A stretch of 64,000 bases of DNA from CAWHBO01 sp963827735 (GTDB lineage Bacteria; Patescibacteriota; Patescibacteriia; Patescibacteriales; UBA12075): contig CAWHBO010000003.1 in the NCBI GenBank assembly GCA_963827735.1, positions 62,001 through 126,000 on the forward strand. Reading direction: 5' to 3'. A model generated the notes under the pieces. That model saw nothing but the letters and a program-made list of their open reading frames with translations. It was not told where the DNA came from and searched no databases. Below, piece by piece: positions 56,544-64,000 of the stretch; the first letter of the stretch is position 1; each line of letters begins with the position of its first letter. The translations under genes were made by a program, and so were the position numbers.

Positions 56544-56675
56544 TTTATCTTTCCCTTCGGCAAGCTCAGGACGAGCCCTTTCCGAGGTTGGAATTAGCAC
56601 CTTCTTTGCTGATAAACCAACAAAGGGGTTGCCGGCGGGTCGCAGAGCCAATTCTCTCACCGCACTCATGATAAA
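56544..56675 (-). ncRNA. SAM-I (S-box) riboswitch upstream of metK
   Basis: Minus-strand elements in the order of SAM-I: P1 5' strand TTTATC, TGAGTGCGGTGAGAG, AATTGGCTCTGCGACCC, GCCGGCAACC (the conserved CCGGCAACC), a P3 hairpin region, AAGGTGCTAATTCC (the conserved GGTGC-AA-TCC), P4 (CCTCGG / CCGAAGG), and GGAAAGATAAA, whose GATAAA pairs with the first strand. The apical part of P4 contains CGTCCTGAGCTTGCCGAAGG, a string that matches a repeat seen in many genomes (translated as RPELAEG). Known function: binds SAM and favours termination. Confidence 0.92.
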
Positions 56676-56757
56676 TGATATATTCAATTGTCTTTTATGA
56701 TTATATACGATTACAAAAAAATATGCAATATCTTGCGCGCCCCCGTAAACATCAGTA

Positions 56758-57597
56758 TTATTTACTCAAAATCTTTTTGACTTGGGGATTCTTTTTAAAA
56801 TTATTTTTAGAAACCAGTGTCCGACCTAATTTTTTCTCCAATTCTTTTCTGGCATTTCCGGCTATCTTCCCGCCTGCTTGTGCGTCATCTTTCAGTTTTT
56901 TGACGCCCTTTGAATTTTCATTCTTATGAATTTCTGTCGTTGAGCGCTCGCCCAGCATATTAAAAATCAATTCAAAATCATCCATATGGTCGCGTAAATT
57001 TTCCCGCTTTAATCCTTTTAGTTTTTTATATTGGCTGGGCGTAACTCCGAAAGTCGCTTTGGAAATTTCCGCAGTCAAAATTTCATAATCCCTTTTTTCT
57101 TGCGCGCCTCTCTTCTTCCATTCGTCGGTTAGCTCCTCCCTGATAGCAATGCCACGCATTCGCTTCTCTATCCAATCCTCGGAATAACCCTTAAGCTTAT
57201 AAAGCATTCTCGTCCTCTTCGTTGCCAGCTCGGGATCTTCAATCTCTTGTACTCGTTCATAACCCACTTTTGCCAGCCAACGCTTGAAAGGCTCGGCTTT
57301 GGGTGAAGTGATGGATTGGATAATGCGAAAAATGCCTTCAATATTTGCGCAATTAATTTTCTGTTTCCCACCTGCCGTGTCAATCAAAAGGGGGTGTTCA
57401 ATTTGAACCCACCCTTTGGCCAGTTCCTCATCTCGATTTAACATATTTTTTAAATACTGTTTCGGATTAGCTGAATCCGTCAAAACTTCTACAATATCAA
57501 CAATTACAAACCACCATTCATTTTGATAAATAGTTTTTCGAATTTTCTTGCCTTTAAACAAGGCGATTTTAGTTGAAGACAGATTATTATTATCCAT
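56758..57597 (-). CDS. BRO-N / DinD-like protein
   Basis: Product of 279 residues. N-terminal BRO domain (about 10-110): ALFKGKKIRKTIYQNEWWFVIVDIVEVLTDSANPKQYLKNMLNRD, NCANIEGIFRIIQSITSPKAEPFKRWLAKVGYERVQEIEDPELA. The C-terminal part (ILTAEISKATFGVTPSQYKKLKGLKRENLRDHMDDFELIFNMLGERSTTEIHKNENSKGVKKLKDDAQAGGKIAGNARKELE) is that of DinD-type proteins, in which it modulates RecA. BRO domains are frequent in phages, but this version is common in bacterial chromosomes. Adjacent to tRNA-Pro; no integrase or att site found. Confidence 0.9.
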   Translation of the reverse strand: MDNNNLSSTKIALFKGKKIRKTIYQNEWWFVIVDIVEVLTDSANPKQYLKNMLNRDEELAKGWVQIEHPLLIDTAGGKQKINCANIEGIFRIIQSITSPKAEPFKRWLAKVGYERVQEIEDPELATKRTRMLYKLKGYSEDWIEKRMRGIAIREELTDEWKKRGAQEKRDYEILTAEISKATFGVTPSQYKKLKGLKRENLRDHMDDFELIFNMLGERSTTEIHKNENSKGVKKLKDDAQAGGKIAGNARKELEKKLGRTLVSKNNFKKNPQVKKILSK

Positions 57598-57666
57598 TTT
57601 TTCTTTATTAAATCATCAACACCAACGCCTAATGCTTTGACTATTTTTGAAAAAAGTTTAATCTTG

Positions 57667-57737
57667 TCGGGCTGCAGGGAATTGAACCCTGGCTACAAGC
57701 ACCCCATGCTCGCGTACTACCGTTATACTACAACCCG
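57667..57737 (-). tRNA. tRNA-Pro (anticodon GGG)
   Basis: A 71-base cloverleaf on the minus strand: acceptor CGGGTTG / CAGCCCG (seven pairs, one G-T), D arm GTATAACGGTAGTAC, anticodon stem CGAGC / GCTTG with loop ATGGGGT (anticodon GGG after T33), four-base variable loop, T arm CAGGG-TTCAATT-CCCTG, discriminator A. The C1-G72 pair is the identity feature of bacterial tRNA-Pro. CCA is not encoded, so it must be added after transcription. Confidence 0.96.
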
Positions 57738-57879
57738 TTATATGGTTAATAAATTACTAAACGTTTTAATAAATCATGCCCAATACCATATATACTACAG
57801 AAAAATTTACCCCTTGTCCAGAGCAGGTGCTCTCTGATAATCATAAAAATATAATAAATTTATATTAACATTAGCAAAT
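57738..57879. other. Intergenic region between tRNA-Pro and comEC
   Basis: A/T-rich, 142 bases, starting directly after the 5' end of the tRNA gene. Holds a possible short hairpin (GAGCAGGTGCTC near 57819-57830). No gene and no copy of the main repeat families seen. Confidence 0.4.
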
Positions 57880-59403
57880 TTATTTATCAACCCATTTTCT
57901 CGTTTTTACGACCAAAACCACCACGCCAATATAATAAAAAATCAGCCACAAAGGGTTGATATAGTCAATTTGCACATAAGCCCATGGCAATTTCGGAAAA
58001 AATTCACAGCACGCGATGATATATTTCAATGAGATTAAAGATGGAAAGAAAAACAAAACGGCAAAAGACGAAAACACCGCCGTTAAAAACATCGCTGAAA
58101 ACAAGAATACAGTCAGAGGCGTGATCAGCCACAAGATGAACAAATTCGCGATCGGCGCAATGAGCGACACGGTCCCAAAATCATAAATAATGACAGGCAG
58201 GGTAAAAACCTGCGCCGCTACGGTTATCGCCAGGATATCTCGCGCGCCTTTAAGCTCCGGGATTTTGCCTTTATCCAAAAGTTTTGTGACGAGCGGATAA
58301 AAATATACGAGCCCCAAAATCGCCAAAAACGAAAGTTGGAACCCAACGTCATAGCGGAGCAATTTGGGATTGAGCGCGAGCATGACGGCGGCCGCCAGGC
58401 ATAAAGCGTTTGTGATCTTGTTAAGCCGCCCCAGGCGCATGGCCCAAAGGAGCAAGCCGCCCATCAGTCCGGCTCTGACCGCCGAAGCCGGCAACCCGAC
58501 CAGCACCACGAATGAAAAAATCAAAAATAAAGAAAAATAAAAAGATTGCTTGCGGCTGAGCCCCAGAAATAATAATAAATTCAGAGATAACGCCGCGATG
58601 ATCGTGATGTTCATTCCCGACACAGCCATGATATGCGTCACTCCTGCCTGCGAAAATGCCTGCGTCAGCTGGGCCGGAATTCCGCGCCGGACGCCAAACA
58701 AGATGGCGCTCCCCAGACTCGCCTCCGGCTCCCCGAGTCCCCTTTGGATCAATGACAAAAGATAAGCTTTGCCTTTAAACACATATTCCAAAAAAACATT
58801 TCCTTGGCCGCTCTTTATCAACTTTATTTGAGGATAATAACACACGGAATAAACATCGTAACGCGCTAGATATTTGTCATAAGCGAAACCGTTGATTTCA
58901 CCTGGAGTCTGAAGCTGGCACGCCATCTCAATCTCATCGCCGTACGCGCGCTCCGGATACAAATCAGCCGTGGCTAACACTTTGCCGGAAACCTTTACAA
59001 GCTTATCGGAATCAAGCTTGATATAATTTGCGGAAACGGTTAATTTAACGCTATCGTCTCTTACGTCCGGTTCATTGGTGATCACGCCGCCAACGGCCAG
59101 CGCCTGTTCATTGTAAAACCAAATCTTGTCAGGCGCCTTGCCCGCGATTGAGACGGAGAAGCGCCACAGGCCGAGAAATAAAAAGAATAAAAAGAAAAAT
59201 AAGATTGTAATCGGAATTCCGCCGGCCACCTCAATTTTGCGGCTCCAAAAGAAAAATAGCAAAACCAAAAATAAAACCGCCAATGAAAATAAAAAAATCT
59301 TAGATTCAAGATAATTCTGAGAACAGAATGACGCCAAGCCGATGCCGGTGATGAAGGAGATAAGGCAGAGCAGGAAAATTTGGGATTTGGAAAATTCCAA
59401 CAT
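57880..59403 (-). CDS. comEC: ComEC/Rec2 DNA-uptake channel, without the nuclease domain
   Basis: Product of 507 residues. N-terminal helices, a DUF4131-like OB domain (about 88-200, ITNEPDVRDDSVKLTVSANYIKLD), and the Competence domain with GVTHIMAVSGMNITIIAALSLNLLLFLG, VGLPASAVRAGLMGGLLLWA and LRYDVGFQLSFLAILGL. It ends after the last helices and lacks the beta-lactamase-like domain of ComEC from Bacillus. Moves single-stranded DNA through the cytoplasmic membrane. In CPR genomes DNA uptake is thought to supply nucleotides; whether a separate nuclease replaces the missing domain cannot be told here. Confidence 0.94.
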   Translation of the reverse strand: MLEFSKSQIFLLCLISFITGIGLASFCSQNYLESKIFLFSLAVLFLVLLFFFWSRKIEVAGGIPITILFFFLFFLFLGLWRFSVSIAGKAPDKIWFYNEQALAVGGVITNEPDVRDDSVKLTVSANYIKLDSDKLVKVSGKVLATADLYPERAYGDEIEMACQLQTPGEINGFAYDKYLARYDVYSVCYYPQIKLIKSGQGNVFLEYVFKGKAYLLSLIQRGLGEPEASLGSAILFGVRRGIPAQLTQAFSQAGVTHIMAVSGMNITIIAALSLNLLLFLGLSRKQSFYFSLFLIFSFVVLVGLPASAVRAGLMGGLLLWAMRLGRLNKITNALCLAAAVMLALNPKLLRYDVGFQLSFLAILGLVYFYPLVTKLLDKGKIPELKGARDILAITVAAQVFTLPVIIYDFGTVSLIAPIANLFILWLITPLTVFLFSAMFLTAVFSSFAVLFFFPSLISLKYIIACCEFFPKLPWAYVQIDYINPLWLIFYYIGVVVLVVKTRKWVDK

Positions 59404-59439
59404 AAAAAATGTAAAATTATTTATTTGTTTAAACTGTTC

Positions 59440-59500
59440 TTAATGTCAAATTTCCAATTTCCAATCAAATCCCAATATCAAATGACAAATATTCTATAAA
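59440..59500. repeat. Dispersed AAATTTCCAATTTCC repeat between prfB and comEC
   Basis: GTCAAATTTCCAATTTCC, then CAATCAAATCCCAATATCAAATGAC; the same strings as at 29640-29762. After it (59515-59545) a small inverted repeat (CCTCATAACAAAATTTTGTTATGAGG) may act as a terminator arm for prfB. Confidence 0.8.
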
Positions 59501-59568
59501 TTTGAAATTAAACAAAAACCTCATAACAAAATTTTGTTATGAGGGAAAGGAATAATTATATAATAAAA

Positions 59569-60666
59569 CTACTTCCCGGCGCTCTTCCTTAAATATGCTT
59601 CCGCGAATCCGTCCAAATCACCGTTAAGTACTGAATCAATGTCCTGGGTTTCATGTTCCGTCCGGTGGTCCTTAACGAGCTTATACGGCTGCATCACATA
59701 CGACCGGATCTGCTTGCCCCATTCCGCTTTTTGGGCTTCGCCTCTCATCTTCAGTTCCTCCGCTTCCCGTTTTTCTTCTTCCAACAAAAACAATTTTGAT
59801 TTAAGAATCTTCATCGCCGTCTCTTTGTTCTGATGCTGTGATCTTTCATTCTGGCAAGTTACGATTATTTTTGAAGGCAGGTGCGTGATACGGATGGCGG
59901 AATCGGTCGTGTTGACGCTCTGCCCACCCGGACCGGAAGAACGATAAACGTCAATCTTCAGATCGCTTTCGTTGATTTGGATATCAGCGGTTTCCGGAAG
60001 TTCCGGCACGACTTCCACCAAAGCGAAAGACGTATGCCGCATGGCTTCTGCGTCAAAAGGCGAAATGCGCACCAGGCGATGCACGCCTGATTCGCTTTTT
60101 AAGTACCCGTAAGCGAAGCGCCCCTTGACGCGCATGGCGCTGGATTTGATGCCGGCTTCGTTTCCGACAGTCCGATCAAAGATTTCCGCTTTCCAATTTT
60201 TCTTTTCCGCATAACGCAAGAACATTCGCTCCAGTATCTCCGCCCAATCCTGCGCGTCCACGCCTCCGGTTCCGGCATGGATGGAAAGAATGGCGTTGTC
60301 TTCATCATACTTTCCGGCAAACATCACATAGAACTCCAACTTTTCGTATTTATCTTTAAGCTCGGCGTACTGCTTGCTGACATCGTCATAAATCGAATCA
60401 TCCTCAAGCCGGGCCGCTTCGGCCGCTAATTCTTCCAACGATCTTACCTCGCTTAGCAAGTCCTCCCATTCCTTGGCTTCTTTGCTCAAGTCTTCCGCTC
60501 TCCGGCTGACATCCACCGCTTTTTCCTGATTATCCCAAAACCCCGGCCGGTTCATCTCCGCCTTCAGCTGATTCGCCTCCTCTTTCTTGTTGTCAACCTT
60601 TAAGAGGACCATCGTGGCAATGATCCGCTCTCTTAAGACTTCCAAATTTTTTAGGAGGTTTTCCAT
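59569..60666 (-). CDS. prfB: Peptide chain release factor 2
   Basis: From ATG 60666 the product is 365 residues (an upstream TTG is less likely). GGQ motif in RSSGPGGQSVNTTDSAIRITHLPSK (about 245) triggers release; the SPF tripeptide in RISPFDAEAMRHTSFA marks it as RF2, reading TGA and TAA. The gene is uninterrupted: the programmed frameshift with in-frame TGA near codon 25, found in many bacteria, is absent. Lies eight bases after leuS and is surely co-transcribed. Confidence 0.97.
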   Translation of the reverse strand: MENLLKNLEVLRERIIATMVLLKVDNKKEEANQLKAEMNRPGFWDNQEKAVDVSRRAEDLSKEAKEWEDLLSEVRSLEELAAEAARLEDDSIYDDVSKQYAELKDKYEKLEFYVMFAGKYDEDNAILSIHAGTGGVDAQDWAEILERMFLRYAEKKNWKAEIFDRTVGNEAGIKSSAMRVKGRFAYGYLKSESGVHRLVRISPFDAEAMRHTSFALVEVVPELPETADIQINESDLKIDVYRSSGPGGQSVNTTDSAIRITHLPSKIIVTCQNERSQHQNKETAMKILKSKLFLLEEEKREAEELKMRGEAQKAEWGKQIRSYVMQPYKLVKDHRTEHETQDIDSVLNGDLDGFAEAYLRKSAGK

Positions 60667-60674
60667 AAACAATT

Positions 60675-63635
60675 TTATTTTACCACCACATTCACGAGCT
60701 TCCCCTTAACATAAATAACTTTAACAATCTCCTTTCCTTCAACCCACTTCCTGACTTTCTCATTTTCCAAAGCGATTTTCTTTGCTTCGTCCTCGGAAAT
60801 ATCCGCCGAAACGCTTACGCTATCGCGCAACTTGCCGTTTATCTGAAGCACCAATGCAAACATATCGTCTTGGACAAGCGCCGGATCAAATTTCGGCCAA
60901 GCTTCTTTGAAGATGCTAGTTTTATGCCCAAGGCCGGACCAAAGCTCTTCCGTCATATGAGGCGCAAAGGGCGACAAAATCAACAAAAATTTTTCAATCG
61001 TGTCCCGGCTGACACCGCTTTCTTTTTCCAAATTGTTCATAAAAATCATCATCTGAGAAACCGCCGTATTTAATTTGAATCCTTCAATGTCCTCGCTGAC
61101 TTTCCTTATGGTTTTATGTAGAAGATTGATGATTTTCTTATCATCGATATGAGCCGTGCCTGCCGACGAGGCAGGTTCCAAGTTATGAGAAGTCTTCCAG
61201 ACTCTTTCCAAAAATTTACGCGCGCCCGTCAGTCCTTTGGTGTTCCAAGCCACGGACTGCGAAAACGGCCCCATGAACATCTCGTAAACGCGCATTGCGT
61301 CCGCGCCATGCTCCGCGACCACGTCATCAGGATTGATGACATTGCCCCAGCGCTTGCTCATCTTGCGTCCGTCTTCGGCCATGACCAAACCGACATGCTG
61401 AAGCCTTTTAAAGGGCTCTGCATGCGCCACGGCTCCGATATCAAACAAAAATTTATGCCAAAAACGCGCATAGATCAGATGCCTGGTCGCGTGCTCTGCG
61501 CCGCCCACATAAAAATCCACCGGCGACCAATACTTTTCTTTGGCCTTGTCCACCAAAGCCTTGTCGTTATGAGGGTCAATATATCTTAAGTAATACCAGC
61601 TGGATCCCGCCCACTGCGGCATGGTGTTGGTTTCGCGCTTGGCCGGTCCGCCGCATTTTGGGCAAGTCGTGTTCACCCAATCGCTGATCGTAGCTAAAGG
61701 CGACTCCCCGGTTCCGCTGAGTTCATAGCGCTCCACTTCCGGCAAAGTAACCGGCAGATCTTTTTCCGGAACGGCCACCGTCCCGCACTTTTCACAATGC
61801 ACGATCGGGATCGGCTCGCCCCAATACCGCTGGCGCGAAAACACCCAATCTTTCAATTTATAGTTAACTGCCAGTTTCCCCAAACCCTTTTCCTCCAGCC
61901 ATTCCACCATTTTCTTTTTTGCCTCTTCTGTTTTTAAGCCGTCAAGAAATCCGGAATTGATCGCCACGCCATTTTCGGTCAATACATTTTTTATATAACA
62001 ATTTTTATATGCTTGTTTATCAATTCCTAACTCCTTTAACCTAGAAACGCCTAAATTTAAAAACCACCGCCAATGATCAAGACTGCCATCGTTATAACTG
62101 TGCTCCAACCAATTATCCAACATTTCATCCGGCGTGACCCAAACTGTTTCAAATTCTTTTTCGTGATCTTCAAGCTGCAATGGCAGCCTGTCATTATTTT
62201 TTAATACGACCAGATTGCAAAGCGCCAATCCGCAAACTCTGTGTTTTTTTACCGAATTATAATAATTGGTATACGCATGTCCCAATTGTTCAACCAAGTC
62301 ATAATTGTAAAAACCGCTTTCTTCCTTCAATTCTCTTTGCACGCAATCAAAAAGATTTTCTCCTTCATTGGCTCCTCCGGAATAAAAAGCCAGCAAGCCA
62401 TCAGCGCGCTTTATGACGGCGTATTTCTGCGCTTTCGGATCAAAAACAATCGCGCATCCGCCTCGTTTTTTGATTTCTTCTCCGGTTTTTGTCCCGGTCT
62501 CTTTGGCGACCACTTCGCGGATATTAACGCTGTATTTTTTTGCAAACTCAAAGTCCCTCTCATCATGCGCCGGCACCGCCATGATCGCGCCCGTGCCATA
62601 CCCCATCATCACATAGTCCGCAATATACACGGGGATCTCTTCACCGTTCACAGGATTTATCGCCATGATACCTTCCAATTTAACGCCCGTCTTCTCTTTA
62701 TTTAATTCCGTGCGTTGCAAACTGGTTTTTTTCTTGGCCTCCAAAATATATTCCTCAACTTCTTTATAATTCTTAATTCTTAATTCTTCATTCTTAATTA
62801 AAGAATGCTCCGGCGCAACAACCATATAAGTGCATCCAAATAAAGTGTCAGGACGAGTGGTAAAAACTTCCAAATATTCTGATTTTGAATTTTGAATTTG
62901 AGAATTTATTTGAAATTTGTCATTTGAAATTTGGAATTTTACAGAAGCTCCTTCGCTTCGTCCGATCCAATTCCTCTGCATCTCTTTGATGGACTCTTCC
63001 CAGTCCGGCAATTTGTCCAAATCGTTGAGCATCCGGTCGGCATAGTCCGTGATCTTAAGCACCCACTGCCGCATCGGTTTTTGCTCAATCTCTGAGCCAC
63101 AGCGCTCGCACTTCCCGTCTTCCAGATCCTCATTAGCCAAGCCGGTCTGGCAAGACGGGCACCAATTGATCGGTTCATAAGATTCATACGCCAAGCCGCG
63201 CTCAAACATCTTCAGGAACGCCCACTGCGTCCATTTGTAAAATTCCGGATCAGTCGTTTTGATCTCCCTGTCCCAATCATAAGAAAACCCGAGCTTTTCA
63301 AGCTGAGCTTTGAAGATGGCAATGTTGTTATCGGTTGCGATTTTCGGGTGCGTTTTGTTGGCCAGAGCGTAATTTTCCGCCGGCAAGCCGAAAGCGTCCC
63401 AGCCCATCGGATGCAGGACATTGAATCCCTGCATCATCTTCATGCGCGAAAAAACATCAGTGGCGATGTAGCCTTTTGGGTGTCCAACATGCAGTCCCGC
63501 TCCGGACGGATACGGAAACATGTCCAAAACATAAAATTTGGGCTTGTCTTTATCCTCGCCGGTTTTATACAGCCCATCCTTCTCCCACTGCTTTTGCCAT
63601 TTGGTTTCTATTTCTTTGTGGTTATATTCATTCAT
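60675..63635 (-). CDS. leuS: Leucyl-tRNA synthetase with a Nudix domain inserted in the editing region
   Basis: Product of 986 residues versus about 800-870 for the family. HIGH-like motif in GLHVGHPKGY (about 48-57), zinc knuckles CPSC..CERC, editing-domain blocks TTRPDTLFG and GTGAIMAVPAHDERDFEF, KMSKR in GRKMSKRWGN. After VNIREVV (about 373) about 170 foreign residues follow before NGVAINSGFLDG (about 548). They begin GGCAIVFDPKAQKYAVIKRADG and contain a complete Nudix box (about 416-438; G-x5-E-x7-REL-x-EE-x-GF). Two more insertions at about 231-252 and 278-290 are translated copies of intergenic repeats. Upstream of prfB in one operon. Confidence 0.97.
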   Translation of the reverse strand: MNEYNHKEIETKWQKQWEKDGLYKTGEDKDKPKFYVLDMFPYPSGAGLHVGHPKGYIATDVFSRMKMMQGFNVLHPMGWDAFGLPAENYALANKTHPKIATDNNIAIFKAQLEKLGFSYDWDREIKTTDPEFYKWTQWAFLKMFERGLAYESYEPINWCPSCQTGLANEDLEDGKCERCGSEIEQKPMRQWVLKITDYADRMLNDLDKLPDWEESIKEMQRNWIGRSEGASVKFQISNDKFQINSQIQNSKSEYLEVFTTRPDTLFGCTYMVVAPEHSLIKNEELRIKNYKEVEEYILEAKKKTSLQRTELNKEKTGVKLEGIMAINPVNGEEIPVYIADYVMMGYGTGAIMAVPAHDERDFEFAKKYSVNIREVVAKETGTKTGEEIKKRGGCAIVFDPKAQKYAVIKRADGLLAFYSGGANEGENLFDCVQRELKEESGFYNYDLVEQLGHAYTNYYNSVKKHRVCGLALCNLVVLKNNDRLPLQLEDHEKEFETVWVTPDEMLDNWLEHSYNDGSLDHWRWFLNLGVSRLKELGIDKQAYKNCYIKNVLTENGVAINSGFLDGLKTEEAKKKMVEWLEEKGLGKLAVNYKLKDWVFSRQRYWGEPIPIVHCEKCGTVAVPEKDLPVTLPEVERYELSGTGESPLATISDWVNTTCPKCGGPAKRETNTMPQWAGSSWYYLRYIDPHNDKALVDKAKEKYWSPVDFYVGGAEHATRHLIYARFWHKFLFDIGAVAHAEPFKRLQHVGLVMAEDGRKMSKRWGNVINPDDVVAEHGADAMRVYEMFMGPFSQSVAWNTKGLTGARKFLERVWKTSHNLEPASSAGTAHIDDKKIINLLHKTIRKVSEDIEGFKLNTAVSQMMIFMNNLEKESGVSRDTIEKFLLILSPFAPHMTEELWSGLGHKTSIFKEAWPKFDPALVQDDMFALVLQINGKLRDSVSVSADISEDEAKKIALENEKVRKWVEGKEIVKVIYVKGKLVNVVVK
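62765..62803 (-). repeat. TTCTTAATTC repeat translated inside leuS
   Basis: Three units of ATTCTTAATTCTTAATTC type, read on the minus strand as LIKNEELRIKNYKE between APEHS and the KEVEEYILEAKKK helix of the editing domain. The same string is non-coding at 46505-46545. Confidence 0.8.
62877..62942 (-). repeat. AAATTTGTCATTTGAAATTT repeat translated inside leuS
   Basis: A 66-base copy of the intergenic repeat at 9160, 14885, 29640 and 59440, read as VKFQISNDKFQINSQIQNSK between GRSEGAS and the EVFTTRPDTLFG strand. The reading frame is kept and the peptide sits in a surface loop at the edge of the editing domain. Confidence 0.85.
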
Positions 63636-63711
63636 ATATTTATAATTATTTTAACCTAACATCACATAAAAAGCAAATCTTAAGCCCAGAAAAAAATACC
63701 AAAAAAAAGAA

Positions 63712-63740
63712 TTGACAACCGCTTAAAAGAATGATAACTT
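63712..63740 (+). promoter_or_regulatory. Promoter of the gene at the right edge
   Basis: TTGACA (63712-63717), 17-base spacer, TAACTT (63735-63740), followed by a leader of about 90 bases ending in AACAATCAAAAAAGGAGG, which nearly repeats the leader end before 41312. Confidence 0.65.
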
Positions 63741-63835
63741 TTTATTAATATAACACTATGTTCTTTTACTCTTTCTGATTTTATATCAGGATTTTCTGAT
63801 TTAAATAAACAAAACAATCAAAAAAGGAGGACTTT

Positions 63836-64000
63836 ATGTGTGGAAATGACCAAAAAGAAGTCATAAAAAAAGCGCAGGATGTTATAATTGATTGCCTACG
63901 CCAGCCAGCAACATCAGGCGATTTAAGGAACTGCCTCAAAAAAGTGGCAACAATATTATCACTTTCCAAAGACGACCTTCAGGAGACAAAAAAAACAAAC
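63836..64000 (+). CDS. Unknown helical protein (N-terminal part, runs off window)
   Basis: Open frame from ATG 63836 to the right edge, 55 residues visible, with AAAAAGGAGG six bases upstream and a good promoter. Sequence starts MCGNDQKEVIKKAQDVIIDCLRQ and continues DLRNCLKKVATILSLSKDDLQE: helical, soluble, no motif. Same signal set as the orphan plus-strand genes at 12982, 41312 and 52342. Confidence 0.7.
   Translation, partial: MCGNDQKEVIKKAQDVIIDCLRQPATSGDLRNCLKKVATILSLSKDDLQETKKTN

Noticed and set aside
56418..56687. 89-residue minus-strand frame upstream of metK
   Set aside because: It lies across the SAM-I riboswitch and the metK start; its residues (RARPELAEG, ALRPAGNPFVG) are translations of the RNA and repeat.
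56758..57737. Prophage or integrated element at tRNA-Pro (BRO gene next to a tRNA)
   Set aside because: No integrase, no repeat of the tRNA 3' end and no other phage gene nearby; the BRO/DinD type is common on chromosomes.
59569..60672. Programmed +1 frameshift in prfB
   Set aside because: The gene is one continuous frame, without in-frame TGA or the CTTTGA slippery site near codon 25.

Overview
The window looks like a chromosomal segment of a bacterium of the Candidate Phyla Radiation (Patescibacteria, probably Parcubacteria-like). This is inferred from gene style, not from a marker tree. The signs are: tightly packed core genes with almost no biosynthesis; most housekeeping genes starting from A/T-rich leaders without a Shine-Dalgarno site; many short dispersed repeats between and even inside genes; a short HrcA; a ComEC without its nuclease domain; and secreted proteins carrying the GKILLQVES..AWYV..RYYLGRPADAF repeat. 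Stops TAA, TAG and TGA are all used, so the code appears standard (table 11).

Layout. 1-3.3 kb: a cut C39-like peptidase and two paralogous lipoproteins. 3.3-7.9 kb: a Gld-type ABC exporter operon (ATPase, permease, GldG-like, DUF4340). 8-16.4 kb: a proteostasis block (HtrA, DnaJ, DUF3467, DnaK, Hsp20, GrpE, HrcA) with a perfect CIRCE operator overlapping the hrcA promoter. 16.6-21 kb: the rod-shape operon mreB-mreC-mreD-mrdA. 21-32.5 kb: ProRS, SecF, SecD, SecA, ribosome hibernation factor, site-2 protease and ribosome recycling factor. 32.6-41 kb: a beta-propeller lipoprotein, HolB, two polyprenyl-phosphate sugar transferases and cell-surface proteins. 41-46.4 kb: a plus-strand group of coiled-coil and membrane proteins, including a PspA/IM30-like protein, with strong promoters, Shine-Dalgarno sites and terminators. 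46.5-54.3 kb: an accessory region (M15 peptidase, DUF559 nuclease inside direct repeats, secreted trypsin-like protease, an overlapping HhH-glycosylase/SNase pair, creD broken by an amber codon). 54.4-64 kb: PAS protein, metK behind a SAM-I riboswitch, BRO/DinD-like protein, tRNA-Pro(GGG), ComEC, RF2, LeuRS, and the start of another plus-strand gene.

The most notable points are two domain insertions into universal proteins: two parvulin-type prolyl isomerase modules in the SecD ectodomain, and a Nudix hydrolase domain with an intact Nudix box in the editing region of LeuRS. In addition, several dispersed repeat families have entered coding sequences in frame (secA, dnaK, grpE, leuS) and one lies in the P4 arm of the SAM riboswitch. 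Two small PD-(D/E)XK-type nuclease genes (DUF559 and GxxExxY) are each bracketed by copies of such repeats. Two genes look disrupted (creD by TAG, and a coiled-coil gene by a +1 shift at an A run). All family calls come from reading motifs by eye; no database search was run.
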